Origin: Strix aluco
Lineage: Eukaryota > Chordata > Aves > Strigiformes > Strigidae
Assembly: GCF_031877795.1 (NCBI RefSeq)
Contig: NC_133933.1
Coordinates: 69,270,003 to 69,334,002 of the forward strand
Direction: 5' to 3'
DNA: 64,000 nt
In this document: positions 13,599 through 27,100 of the stretch, in pieces
How the letters are laid out: each line of letters starts with the position of its first letter
Position numbering within the stretch: the first letter of the stretch is position 1
Program-made: the position numbers and the translations under genes
The notes under the pieces: generated by a model
Databases searched by the model: none
What the model saw: only the letters and a program-made list of their open reading frames with translations
Told to the model about the DNA's origin: nothing

Positions 13599-15103
13599 AG
13601 GCAAAAAGCCAAAATATAAGAAAGTGTTCACCAAAGGGGCTACTTAGTAAACCTTGGTCAGTATCAGAAATAACTGGTGTTAGACTTCCTTTGTGAAGTG
13701 AATCACAGCAAATATATTCTCTTGTATTTGTTTCATCATCTGAAATTGTGGCTTAATTGTAGTTTGCAATGGATAAAGTATCTGTGTATTCAAGACTTCT
13801 TTCTCTTGATCATGTGCTTGATAAAAGTTTTCATAACTGGGCTTAGCTAGTGTGTTTAGGTTTATGCTTCCCTTCTGCAGCTTCTCTCCTTATTCTCCCC
13901 TCTGGACTCTTAACAACTTTTACTCCAAGCACACCAGTATTTATGGTGTGCCCTAAAGGACAGTGCCCCTTAAAAACATATTCATAAAAGTTAGTACAAT
14001 CCTCAAGTACAATGAGTTCAAAAGAAAAACAGTCTAGAAATGAGATTTGAGATGAATGCTCTAGAGTCATTATCTGAGGTACACTGACAGTCTCTAATGA
14101 GACATTTGTAATTTAATTGTCATGGAAAGACTATAAATTTCCCCCAGAGCCCACATCCAAGTTGTTTTTATAATGAAGATAAAGTAACACACATACCAAA
14201 AATCTTTTGAATACACTATAACTTCTTCCAAAAAGATAAAGAGGACCTATATCCTATTTATGTCACTACACTCGGTTGCATAACAGAGCTTACAACAAGT
14301 AGGATAGAGGGCAAGAGTCAGTCCATAATCATTTAATAATGTATAATTCTTTACATTTCTCTTTTAATCACATGATAATATTTTGGGGACTGTTTCATAT
14401 CAGTACTAGAAAAAAAGAAAAATACAGGATTGCAAATAGTTGTTCTACAGAATCTTTATATGGGATTATGTTGTGTTTGATGCTCCCTTCAGGGAAGAAA
14501 ATATTCTAATGCTGCATGACTAAGCCACTCCTGTGTCAGATTTCTACAGCTTTGGATAGAGAATTGTAAGGATTTTTATGCTCTATCAATACCAAAATGC
14601 TGCCTACTCGCTCCAAGTTCCTGAAAAAATTAGGACAAGCATGTCTTCCAGATATAGTAGATGATACACTTGCTTGATCATACCCAGTGAGCCCTCTGGG
14701 TCCCTCAGCTGGAATGGTGTACTTACTTCTCCTGCAGATTTAAGCAGTTTTTCATGCTGTGATTCTGTTTGTTAAATTGTGCTGGAGACAATCTCCAAAG
14801 TTCCAGCTGGCTTGGACAACTTTTTCAAGCATTGAAAATGATTTAATATGGAAGCGGCTTTTAAAATCAAACTTAAACTTCAACAGATATCTAAGAATTC
14901 ATTTTTAGGGAAAAGTAGGACATATAACCTGGGAGTGGGAGATAGAGGAGGATGAAGAATATTTTATGTTCAAATTCTATGGCAAATATTGCAAAAATAT
15001 CAAGTTCTACAAGAACCTGCTTTTGACTGTTTTCCTCTGACTTGTTTCTCTCACTCAAGATGGATACTTGAGAACTGTGATCTAAATACAGGACAGGGAG
15101 TGA

Positions 15104-15553
15104 TCATTCTTGTATTTCAATTCTGTCTTCAACATAAACTGTCTCTGCATTTTTAGGAAAAGATATCTCACAGTGAGATAGTTTTTCAAAAGCCATTCTG
15201 AAATTTCTCATGACATCTGTAATGTCAGCCCAAGAATCTGAAGCTGCACCCTTGTAGATGCTGTTCATAGTGCAACATCTCAGATGAGAGACATGAAACT
15301 CCTCCTCGGAAGCAACTTCAATATATCTTTTTTCCATTTTTGAACTATTTTTAAGTTTCTTTCACATCCAGTAAATGAACCTTTTCATATGTTTTCTGCC
15401 ATCTGAAAGTGAATATTTTCACCGATGAACAGCAATTTGTTTAACCAAAGAATCAGAAAAATAATCTCCATCTGAAAACCTTTTTTATTGCAAATGAGGT
15501 TTAGCAGGATCCCTTCCAAGCTCTGTAGACAGTATGATAATAATATTTGTCAT
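15104..15553 (-). pseudogene. Possible decayed reading frame, unidentified
   Basis: One minus-strand frame from an ATG at 15553 runs 150 codons to TGA at 15104 with only three internal stops (TAA, TGA, TGA), fewer than expected in sequence this AT-rich. The last 77 codons are open. The text looks protein-like: GRDPAKPHLQ, KRFSDGDYFSDSLVKQ, EVASEEEFHVSHLRCC, DSWADITDVMRNFRMAFEKL. I do not recognise the family. A phrase like FSDGDF occurs in some hAT-derived transposase proteins, but the rest does not follow that family. It may be a transposase or retrogene relic, or chance. Confidence 0.25.
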
Positions 15554-18500
15554 GTAACTAATTCACTTTCTATTCTAGAAATTAGATACACATTGCAATA
15601 AAACACTACTGAATCTTGAACCAAGAGATAATTAAATCATTATGCATGGGGATAGATGAAAACTGATCAGGAAAGATTGCGGCCATTTGGCCATTTTGTT
15701 GTGATTCTTAGTTGCCTAATACCTTGTGGAGACATTTACAGGCATGCATAGGGAATATGAAACTGAGGAATGCAAATCATGATCAATGTATTTCATATTA
15801 ACTTTTAGTAAAAATAGAATATACATGCTAGTCAGTGCAATGTATTAGGCTTCACACTGCAGTAGCTAAATGAAATTTTATGGCCTTAATTTTACCAGAA
15901 GTTAGACTAGACAATGCAATTGCTTCTTCAGGTCTTAAAAATCTAGGAACCATGGAGTAAATGACTGCACTGGGTTCAAGTCAATGGAGACTGAAGTTCT
16001 ACTGCAGCTGGAAGGGATAGGAATTTGCAGGAAGTACAGTACACACTAGAAAAGGAATGGATTGTTTCAAATAAAAAGTTGTGTGACTTGTTGCTAATTC
16101 TAAAGAAAGAGGTTACAGCTTGCAGATGAGGCATGGGCTGTAAACTATTCAGGATGACTTTCATTGCTCAGAGGGTATAATTAAAAGTATGAAGCAAACT
16201 GCCAAAATCTACAATAGAAATGAATAGCGTACACCAGGTCAAAAGGGATCTGGACTCATTTCTGGAAGAAGAGACAGTGCACAGCTGTTAGCTTGATTTT
16301 TTAAGGGTGAAGATGATCAGTTACTATATGAATTGATTGGTATTTCCTGGGCATGTTCTGTTAGGATTTAAAGTCTTCTCCTGGACTGTCATGTATCATT
16401 GTTTCTTTCTGGCAGCGGCATCCATGCAGGAGAAAATGTCCATTGACTGTAGAGTAAAATTGCTGTAGTTACCAGAGAAAATACCTCGGTGAGAAGGAAT
16501 TTTCTTATTTTTGCTGTGACATAATTCAGATCAGGCAAAAAAAGGATGGGTAGCTAACTCCACCACTGGGAGTCTTGTTTCTCCTTTAATCATCATGACA
16601 GTGCCTAGATTTGGGAGCATGTATCTAACCAATAGCATACACATGTCCATGCATGTAATATCCAAACATTTACATACACCTTTTGAATCTCACTGGCTCT
16701 ACAGTCTAGTGTCATGTACTGTGTAAAAACTAAGAATAAGGGACAAGTGGACAGGGCTAGGGATAATCTGATCAAACTATACTGCAACTGTTCATGAATC
16801 CCACCTCAGTAATCCATCCAGCCAAGCCTAAAAACGCACTATTATCTGAATTGGATAGAGGAAAGTGTAGGTAAAACTGAAGGCTTTAGAAAATCTGAGG
16901 TTTACAAACTTCTTGAATGCTGTAATCCTCCCAATCATATAGTACTACTCAGACATTTCATCATCTGTAAGAGAGGGGATTAACACTTCTGCGACAATTA
17001 TGAAATCACTAGAACAACTGATGTGACTTCAAGGAGTGTATTTCCACACTGCTGGCACAGAAGATGACATGCTCTAAAGGAGGAGGTACTAGGGTGAGAA
17101 GAGATTACAAGCATTAGGATTTATTGGAATAATTCTTGGAGCCCTTGGTATTAAACTGAAAGGCTGAGGCCTAAGGAGCCCTGCCTGCTTCATAGCATGC
17201 ACTGAATTCCCATTTACTTGGGGCTGAAAATGACTGCTGCACCCCTTCCGCAAGGCTCTCATCACGAGACATGAGCAGCAGACACGGAGGAGTTTGCAAG
17301 GCTGGATTTCACCCGCTTTTTTCACCCTCTGTAACATGGAGCAACAACCCACTTTCACAGTACCAAACCAAGGAGGCTGAGTGTGAAAGCTGAAGGTTTT
17401 TTGGATCCTGGACAAGTTACCTGGGACATTGACTGCAGTCCAATGAAATCTGCTTACACCAGAGCAGCAAGACAAAGAAGGTCCAAGGACTTCTCTGCTC
17501 TTACCAGCACTGTGAAACCAGTGCAAAGAGGCAACAGCTACTTCTAGCTTAGCCCCAGATTTACAGGGCCCTGGGAAAAGAAAAGTAGCATGTGGAGGCA
17601 GCTCCTGTGGTTAATCCTGGTGCCATGCAGCTACCCTATTTGATACCTCTTTACTCAGAGGAGTTTGTAAAATTTAGTTCATATTAAAATCCTACCTATA
17701 TATGGAAAACGATCATGGTTAATCAGTTTTGTTCCTAGGGTTTTTTTCAGCATAGTCTGAGTCACCCTCATTAGATGTAGGAGCAACAGAAATAGAAACA
17801 GAAATTCTCACTGAAATAGACCCAGGGAAGTCATAGCCTCCGTCTTCTCTCCACTCCCTCCCAAGTTTTCCTGGGCACTGTATAAATACAGCAGGAGATT
17901 GTCCATACCTCAAATGGGTTTTATTCTATCAGAGATTTAATAGCAGCTCAAATGTTTCAAAATTTTCCATCTCTGCATACCATATGCATTACTAGTGGTG
18001 CAGCTCTGTTTAGAGCAACTTGAATTGCACAGGTGAAGAAGCCTATGGGGTTGGGTAGTGTGTACTGCCACTGAATGCTCTTGGGGTTTGATTTTTAAGG
18101 GACTTTCTGATGTGTGCGATGTGCTTCTGTCCCTATTTTTAACATCTGCCCACCAGCTCTTTGAATATACTGTTACCGACAGGAAGAAGGCACCTCAAAG
18201 GCTCAAACAACACAAATTATAAATTATACTGTCAATCATCAGGTGGGTGGCTGACTTGTGATTGTTGCTGCTGAGCATACCTACACTGGCTTTTAGTGAA
18301 CATAGTTGGCATGAATCAATCAGCCTTCGTATGCTTGCTCTGTTTCCAGAATAACACCTGTAAACATGACATCAAACAGTGTATGGGTTTCCCTGATTTT
18401 CATTTGTCATTCCTCATGTCCACAGTGTTTAGTGAATTATCTTTTCTAGTTCAGGAATGGCCTCCCATGAGACAGATGAAATCTAGATTTCCCTGGAAAT

Positions 18501-20604
18501 GTCTGGCAAACTTTCCACTAACCTGAACAGAGCTGGTATCTGTTTCTCATCACTGCGATTTTGAGGGCTGTTTGTTTGTATATTATTTGTGCTCAATATT
18601 TTCTGTTCATCGCATATTTATGGAACATCTTAATAGAAAATAATGCTTTGGTATGAATCTGTCAATCAGCTTTGGTACTTTCTTCAAGGTACTGTCTGTG
18701 TTTTGAGCAAGGTGTTCAATGGAAATTGTGCAAGCCTCCCTTCTGCACCGAATTTGCCGTTTCAAAGAACAAAACCTGAGAAAACCTGTAAAAGAGACAC
18801 TAAAGTACTGCAAACAGATTGAATGTTTCACTGGTTTTGCTCCCATTTCAGATCCAAGGACTCTGGCAAATCCTGTATCTTAAACACCTGGCCCACTGCC
18901 TTGGCTGAAGCGAGATGTTTTTGTGTGTCAGGCCTCCAGGTTTCAAAATATGTTTTCTCAGCACCAGCTGTTTTTCGTGGTTCATTGATCACCCATAAGA
19001 AAAGATCCTACCAAGTCCTCTGATACTTTAGATAACGTTGCAGTGAGAGATTTCTTCTGATGTGGTTAATGGTCCTAAATGACTGGAGGGAACATCAGTA
19101 CTATTTTATGGAGCTGGCACTATGTGATAGTAGAACTTCACTTACAAAGACTAAATTAATCCTAACTTGGAAGGGCTTGATTTTGGCACGCCAGTATTTT
19201 TGTAGTTTTTCTGAAGCAGGATTTTTAACAAACCTTCCTTGGTTATTTTGTCCCGTAGTGCTAGTGTATGGACAGCACAGAGAAGTGCAATAATTCTGAA
19301 AAAGCAGTCCTGGGATCACAGTCCAACTGGACAGGGTATTGAGATTGGACTATCCACAAGAATACTATCATCTACCTTTGCTTCTGAAACGCTGATGCCA
19401 CTCCTCTTTCAGTTTACTGGGGTGTCTTTATTTGTCCATTTTAACCATAATCAGGGCTCCTATATTCCTACCTGGGATTTCCTGGCCTAGAAACCATGTA
19501 CAGAAGAACATGCTTCTCCCAGGAGATGTCTGATCTGCAGGTAGATTGCACACGTGCACTAAATCTGAGGCTTTCAAAGTATACCAGACTTTGTGCTTAA
19601 GTGTAAATGAGCTGTATAGCTCAGGTGAAATTAAACTGATACTGCTGGGAGCTGTTGGAGTCAGAGGGTGCAGCTGATTGGCACTTGCACTGCCAAGGAG
19701 GCCCAGGGCTCTGAAGCACAAAACAGTTAGGTAGGAGGGAGATCTGCTTCCCCTGGCCTGCCAGATGCCCAGGAATCCTGAACATGTCTAAAATCCCCTA
19801 CTATTCTTCCTAGACAACACTTCTGAGTGGTAAAACAGTTTTAATGGTGACCTTGCTCACTGCAGTGGTCGTGCTAAAGTTTTTGGGGAGCTGTGGCACT
19901 GTGCCTTGGCTCCTCACCTCCTCTTGTGTTAGTGGGGTTCACAGGTTTCTGATCCTGTGGGACAAAGTCCACTGAAGCTCGTGGTAGCTTCCCAGTCACT
20001 TCTCTGGGGTGGGGATTAGGCTGGTTGTCTTCAGCATGGGAGTCTCTCCATTTGTCAAGAGCACAGGAAGACTGCAGAAGGAAGAGAGTGAAGCTAATGC
20101 ACATTGCTCTTTTTCTATGCTTCTTCCACATGATTGCTGGCAGATGTGACCCATGACAAATCTTTGAAATATGACTATGCAGACAGAGATGGGATAGATC
20201 CAAGGGTAAAAAGCCTGTGCTTGGGAGATGCTGTGCTGTGACAGATTGCATGAGTTCAGATGTATCTCTCTCCCATCTCATGTTTGCCATTGCTTACTTA
20301 GAGGAAAGCAGAATTGCCGAGGAGAATGGTTGGGCAGGGATCGTTTCCTTACTCCCGAAACCTGTGGAGTGGGGAAACACATGCTAGTCCAAACACTGAG
20401 GCTCTCCTAACAATATGGATCATTTGAGACTGTGGAGTGGAGCTGAAATGACAGAGATAGTTTGTGCCAGAAGTGCATTTTTTGTGAATGCTGAAATCCT
20501 GACATTCCTGGCTAGCCCAGTATAAATATGGCCACCCAAGTGCTGTGGCATTATTTGAGTTCATCTGCTGAATAGCTGTTATGTGGTTTCTTTGGCAGCC
20601 CAGT
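15554..20604. other. Non-coding region
   Basis: AT-rich sequence without a supportable gene. The longest open frame (145 codons, minus strand, 17089-17526) has no recognisable domain. No repeats that I can name. Confidence 0.65.
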
Positions 20605-20689
20605 GATTCCCTGAACTGACAGAAAACCATGGCCACGCTCTCTGTGGCTGCTGCATGGGGGACATGGTTTTCTGTCAGTTCAGGGAATC
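20605..20689. repeat. Perfect 27-bp inverted repeat (hairpin)
   Basis: The left arm (20605-20631, GATTCCCTGAAC...AACCATG) and right arm (20663-20689, CATGGTT...GTTCAGGGAATC) are exact reverse complements over 27 bp, separated by 31 nt. Part of the loop also pairs (GCCAC with GTGGC). The whole is about 85 nt, the size of a microRNA precursor. Because both arms are perfect, it is either a recent inverted duplication or kept by selection. There is no sign of expression in the sequence itself. Confidence 0.95.
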
Positions 20690-23428
20690 TGACAGATTAC
20701 AAAAAAACCCAAACATGCCGAGACCCTGCGAAAGCACATGGGCCCGCACATCCCTGTTGGCGTGTGGCTCACTAATGGTGCTTGAAGGCGAGTGTGTGTG
20801 CACACCCTGTGCCAGAGCTGGCTTCTCTCCTCTCCGCCTGCGTGGCTGTAGCGAGGCCCAACCTGGGAACCGATTTCCCCGTCCTCCCTCTTAAAACACA
20901 AACAATTTCTCACAACTGTAACCGGAGGAAAAGGCAGCACATTTATATTAAGCTTGCACTTGGCTGGGTGTGTTTATGCTTTGTTTCTGAAAACTGGACT
21001 GGGCACATTAGTAGCACAGGACAGAGTTCAGTTTGTATGATGCAGAGGGCTGTGGGGGAAGATGACCTGGAGGTCGATATCAAGGCTCCTCCCTGGGAAT
21101 TCTTTTACTTTTAATATTGGCAGTTTGTTGTAATATGGTCCCTCCCAAGGGAAATAATTTGCTCTACTCAAGGCATTTCATGAGCTCCAAAGAGAAGCTC
21201 TTGCTTTGCTGGGACAAGAGAGAGGAGGAATCACAATATCGCACAACGGCAAAGAAAACGTCATAAATTTCCATTCAGATCCAAGGCAGGATTTTTCAAG
21301 AAGGGAAAGAGGAAGCCTCTTCTCTAACAAGCTATGGCAAAATAAAATACCAACACCCTTCTTTGAACTGAAAAGGAAAAATCAGCAGAAACACAGTGGA
21401 GGCTGTGTACCAGGACCTCATGGGCCCTAGCCTTCCTTCAGATGCTTGCCCAAGATATTCACACCGCTCAGGAGCTTTTTAGTCTCTCCAGCCATAATAT
21501 AGGAGTCAAATATCAACCCACATTGTTTTTATGGTTAGTGGATTGCACTACTGAACTGTCAAACCCCGCGGTTTTATAAAACCTAAAGCAGTGTAGAAAC
21601 ACTGGAGTGAAGGAAGCAGGGAGTTTCACTGTCTCAGCCTAGTGAGCAGGCAAAATTTCCAAACTATCAAAATGATTTAGAAATGTAGCTCCATTTATTT
21701 AGGGCAAGTCAATTAACCTGAAAGGAGCAGTGTGTCCTTGCAACTTAACCACTATAGGGATCCAAAAAAAGATAATTTAACCCTAGTTTAGGTGTTGGCA
21801 CTGCAGCGTGCTGTTGAGAGGCACCCACCTTTGTGAATAGGGCTTACACTTCTGAGCCACTTGGGCATAATTAAGTCTGTTACTCAGCCAGCGCTTACCT
21901 GGGGCGGTGAATAGATAATGCCCTGCATTAAAGTCTCCACAGGCAGCGGGGTATGCTAGCGGGGAGCCAGGACAGTACTTGTGTCCATTCTCACAGCTCC
22001 CCTGGCTGGAGCAGCGCCATACTTTCTAACCTCCGACTACCTTGCTCAGTCCAATCCCACCGAACTTTCTGTTTGTTTAACACTGTCCAGCAGCCTTGAG
22101 ATAATGGGGATGTTGCTGGAGAAAATGGGGCCAGCTTGGGGCCGGCCTTGGGGCTCTCCAGCACCAAACAAATCGCAGCCCAAGGGTAATTCAAACGTGC
22201 CAGATCCCCAAATGGCCATGATGTCCAACACTGGCAGGTCAGGACTCAACTGCAGGTTGCTTTTGGAGCTCTGAGATGCCTGCTTGTCACCTAGCCATTA
22301 GCAAATTCTGGCCTAATTCAATTGTCTCGGGGCTGTGTTGGCTGCTGAAATCCTGGTTAGTGTAGAAAATGCTCTTCTGCTGAAAAGAAATGAAAATGAG
22401 TGTGTCAAAAATATCACATGTATGCATGTATGCATGCACATATGTAAGGACATGTATAAACTATCCCTTTGAGAGCCATGCTGGGGATGGAAAGGTTTTC
22501 AGGCCCTGCAATAGAGCACTGCCGTCAGGCGAGAGGAAAATAGAAAAGTGCAGCAGCTGCAAATCCTCATACAACATCTCACTTAAAATGTCATGTGTGC
22601 TACTTGGTTTAAATTGTCACCCCTCCAGCAACCACAAACAATGCAGAAACAGCAGATGTGTTTTCTATTTAGAGTTAAACAGTTTATCTCAACCACTGTC
22701 ATTGTTACGGAGGGAAAATAAATAAATATCCATGTTAATGTAAACTTCAAAAGGTACTTTCTGGCATGAATGGCTATTCTGAATCCAGATTTCACTGAGG
22801 AAACTAGGATTTGACCATAGATTGTTTTATTTTTTTTTTTCCAATAGGGATGCTGGCAACTCAGCATGTAGTAAAACTTAAGACTGGTCAAAAAGATTTT
22901 TTGGCCAGATATAGCATCCAATAACTCATGTCATTTAGACTTACTGGTCCAGAAAATTTAAGTAAACATCATAAATGTCTTTTGTTATTAAACTTTCCAT
23001 TCAAACATTTTGTTTAACTCTTTCTTAATGGAGAGTAAAGATAACATTTTGGGCATATATTTACCTACGTGATAATCCTAGAATCACCTCATTGAGATTT
23101 AAAGATTTACCACAGTCTCAGCCTAGGCAAGCACTCAGCAAGAAGAACAATAGCTGGTGTGAGAATGTTCTCCAGAGAAGTTAAGCTAATGATGAATTTG
23201 ACCTTTAGAGGTCAAGGTCAATTTATTGTACAACTCTTAGTTTTATAAGTCTATCGCTTTCCACTTCGTAGAGGCAAGAAGCATCTTAAGCAAGAGTGAG
23301 GATATGAATATTATTGGAATCTTTTTTATGTGTAAGAGGAGACACTCTTTGTAAAGGGTGTTGTTGAGTGATGTGGTTGGGATAGGCCTTAGGAAACTAC
23401 AGTCTTTTTGTACAAAGAGCAAATGTAC

Positions 23429-23535
23429 AGCTTCATTTAGTCATCGATGCCCTTTTACATCGATGCTTACCTTTGAGATACAAAAACAAAGCAGAACTCT
23501 GTCTAGTTGTGAAGATATTTTGACTAAATGAAGCT
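23429..23535. repeat. 107-bp segment with 15-bp terminal inverted repeats
   Basis: AGCTTCATTTAGTCA at 23429-23443 is matched exactly in reverse complement at 23521-23535. Inside lie two copies of the 8-bp palindrome CATCGATG (23442-23449 and 23458-23465). The size and layout resemble a miniature inverted-repeat element, but I see no target-site duplication. Confidence 0.55.
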
Positions 23536-23870
23536 TGATTTGTTTCCACAGCCCAAGGAAGGTTCCAAAGCTGAATACCAGTGTTCTTCTTTGTGTGTGA
23601 CATGGCCTTCACCAATACCTTTCTTGTGTTTGATTTGCAGCCAGTATTTTAAGACCTCACCAGCCAGCTTGTTTCCAGATTTTATATTTTTACAAAGAGT
23701 TTTTTGTCTTTAGGCAAGCAAACACAAAAATGTTCCTGTTACTCTTCCTGCCTGAAATGGGCAGGAGGCTACATGTGACCAGCAATAAGCTGTGAAGCCT
23801 TAACTGCGAGTAGTTACTTTATGGTCTTGTAACACGTTCAATCCAATGCTTGTTTCTCCGCAACTGTCAC

Positions 23871-23888
23871 AGAGTCCTGCAGGACTCT
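23871..23888. repeat. Perfect 18-bp palindrome
   Basis: AGAGTCCTGCAGGACTCT reads the same on both strands. It is directly followed by a partial repeat, GCAGGACTTCT. It could be a dimer binding site or a small cruciform. Confidence 0.9.
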
Positions 23889-24059
23889 GCAGGACTTCTC
23901 AGTAGTTAACTAGATGTCTGCAGACAATGCAGTCATCAGGACAGGCCCAAAGTCAGTGTTAGCATTTCAGAATGGCTATGAGCTGAAGAAGACACTGTAC
24001 AACACACCATCCTCCAGGGTCCTTGTAAGAAAGGAGCATTTTGAGAGCTGCATAGTTTC

Positions 24060-24130
24060 CCAGTGGCTAAGGCCAGAAGGAATCATTAATTCATCTGGTC
24101 CAGGGGTTACCATAAGCACACAATCAAGAT
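24060..24130 (+). repeat. Relic of CR1-like old repeat
   Basis: AAGGCCAGAAGGAATCATTA followed by ATTCATCTGGTCCAG resembles, from memory, the phrase AAGGCCAGAAGGGACCATT...ATCATCTAGTCTGA frequent in turtle, crocodile and bird genomes, usually assigned to CR1 3' ends. It may extend to about 24360, but similarity fades. Confidence 0.5.
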
Positions 24131-27100
24131 TCATCAACATGAAAACGCAGCAACCCTTTTCACATGACAGAAAGTTGATCTAATTCAGCTGTCCTGTCCT
24201 CAGACAAGATCAGTCTTCAATGATTGGGGGGAAGGTATAGGAAGCCGTTCCTCTGGACAAGATGATAGGCAACTGGGACCAGTTGAGTGTTGGAAGGGGA
24301 TTCCCTCCTCACATCTCTAAGCAATTGCCTCTGAACATGAGATTAAAGTGCAGCCCTTTATCACTTTAACATAGCGGTCAATATAATTTCTCTGTGTGAG
24401 GTACAAGCACTTTACCTTCTCATCTGCCTCTGTTAGCTATCCTGGGGAGAGGTAACATGTGAGTAGGTGAGGGCAGAGCTGGTTTCAAGGAATCATAGTT
24501 CTGATCTCATCACTGGTACACGCTTGCTGCAGCAAATCAGGAAAAATGAGTGAAATCCTTTGGAATTAAAGCATCAGGGCTTGCTTAGGCATTGGGCATC
24601 TCTGTTAATGATTTTCTGTCAGCCTAGCCAATGTGGACATCACAATTTCTTCTGTCAGTCTTGACTCTTCTTCTGGTTTATGTGACTTGAATATAGATCA
24701 GAAGGACTTTTCCAAACGTGGTATTGTACCTAAACAATTTTTCCAAAGCAGAAATTCTGGATCCACATTCCTGAATAATCCCATGAGCCGACAAGTTTAA
24801 TGCGCAATAACAATATCTACATGCTGAATTACACAGAAATAGTTACTGTGTTTAGCTTCCCACCTGAATTTGTGCCAAGATAATTTTCAAGTACAAATGA
24901 TCCCTAAGAGGTTACCCAGAGGAGGAAATACATTCCTTTATTATAAGAGTGAACTTGTACAATTGAAAGAACAAGTAATACAAATGGAATGGACAGAAAT
25001 CTGTTACTAAATCAGAACTGAAGAGCTTAATTAAGTGCATCACTGAACAACTAAGGCCTCTAGTTCTTAACGTTGATTTGAGTGTTCATACGCATAAACA
25101 TCCATAAAGTCCCCCAGCAACCAGATTTTATACTTACTTATGTAATCTGTTCCTCTGAGTTATAGCTTGGAAATATTTTTTCTGATATATATATTAATAT
25201 TATTCTGTCTCCCAGCCTTTAATTATTGACTAAAGTGTGAGTGAAAGCAGACTGTGGAAATTACAACTAAAGAGGCTATTTATTTATTTTTTAAAATGTT
25301 TCTGCACAACTTAAAATTGATTTGTGGTAACCTGGACACTTGAGCAGATGACTTTGAAGCCAGTATAATTTTCTTATTGCTTCCTCTTATTTTTAGACAT
25401 ACTTATTTGAAATAATTTTAGGCCATCACTCTTCAGGGATCTTGAGATCATACCAAGAAAACTTCCAAAGCAATAAGAAGTTCATACTAAAACAATGCTA
25501 TCGGATAGGAAAAGTCAATGTTAATGTCAGAGAGCATGGATAAGTTCTTCAGCATTGCTCTGGCAAAATAGATTTGCTTCATTACTACGTAAACCATGCT
25601 ACTGCTATTAGTCTCAACAGAAACAAAACCAGATTTTGACTCAACTATTTCTGTTTAATAAAGGGAAAAAACCTTTTAAAAGCTAGAGGATAAGTAACAG
25701 CAAATAATCTGATTTGGTTCTTTTCCTTTTGGGGACCTGCCTAAGAAAATCAAATTATTTGCTGAGGCTATTTTATTTTCTTAGCTTGCTTGCTACATTG
25801 AATGATGCAATTATTTATGCCACATATAGAGCTTCTTTGAAGTATTTAAGATGTGTTGATAACATTACAGAGATCATGCCAAAATTTCACTGTCTTGATT
25901 CAATGAACAACTCTCAGACTCCAGTTTCCAAGGTTGACACAACCAAAATGTAGTGTACTTTATTATTCTCTGATATTAAGTAAAACATCTAATATTGCCT
26001 TTACATCCTTTTCTCAGTGAACATGGATGGTGGCAAATTTATCCAGCAGAAAAAATCATTGACCATCATGTTTTGTTGAAGTCATGCCTAATATATAAAG
26101 ATATCTGTGAGGCAGAATTTAGTGGTAAGACTACAGTACCCAATTTCATCTTTATTGTATTTTTTAAAATTTTACCTATATTTTAAGACAGGTAATAGTA
26201 TTAGGATTCCCAAAATGTCTTCTCCAAATCTTTTCTTTCCAATAAGTGACTATCTTAGAGTAAGGGCAAGAACTGCTTCACCACTGCAATGTTATTTCTC
26301 AGAAATCACAGGGTGAAACCCTTGCTTTCCACCTCAGAAGACAGGCTCTGCAGCCTCACACTAATAATGAAATAACTGCTTAAAATTCTGGTTTCCTCTG
26401 AATCCTGCACCCTGACTCATTTTGCAGCTTCATCCCCAGTTTCAGCTCTCACTATCTCCCTTTTAGCAACTCTTAAGCATCCCTCCCTGACAGGGCTGAC
26501 AACAGCCATCACACTCCTCACCAGCCTCTCATACCCACAGGAGTTTTGCTCAGGAAAATAAATTTCCCTTACATTGAAATGGCTACCCAGCCAAGTCAGA
26601 AAGAGTGGAGCCCTGTGTGCCTCCGAGCAGTGAGAATGAGGCAGGGTAGCAGGTCTTCAGAAGCAGCAGTCACAATTTAAGAGTGTATTGGGTATCTACT
26701 CACTCCTCCTAAAAAAGAAAAGAACATAATTTGGTTCTGATTTCCTTTACAGACAGTTTTAAATAAATCAAGCCAGACCTTCTCAGACCTCTTTTTCCTC
26801 AGCTTATGATGGGAAACAAAAGGGTCATGACCATCTGTGTCCAACCATTTGCCCTATCATAGTAAAATTACTGGGTTTGCAATGGAGGAAAATGTTCTTT
26901 ATGGTAAAAGAGAAGACAAAAGAACTTGGGGAAGTTGAAAGTAGGGAAGAGGAGGAAAGAAGGAAAGACTTTGAAGACTAACATTAAAAAAATATTCATT
27001 GTAGGAGGTGGAAACCAGGGATGATGCATATGATGATGTTACTTGCCACCTTAAGAATGATGTATGGTTATCAACTTATCAAATTGTTTGGTTATCAAAT

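Larger units (their letters stand above)
7964..15103. other. Non-coding region with old repeat relics
   Basis: No convincing coding sequence. It contains three short segments that resemble old amniote interspersed repeats (9560-9630, 9990-10060, 10405-10450), a pair of exact 20-nt matches (12708-12727 and 13943-13962) and a TTGGCGCCAA palindrome (13589-13598). The remainder shows no structure that I can support. Confidence 0.65.

Noticed and set aside
17089..17526. 145-codon minus-strand open frame
   Set aside because: No family resemblance, no promoter context, and length is within what chance gives in this much sequence.
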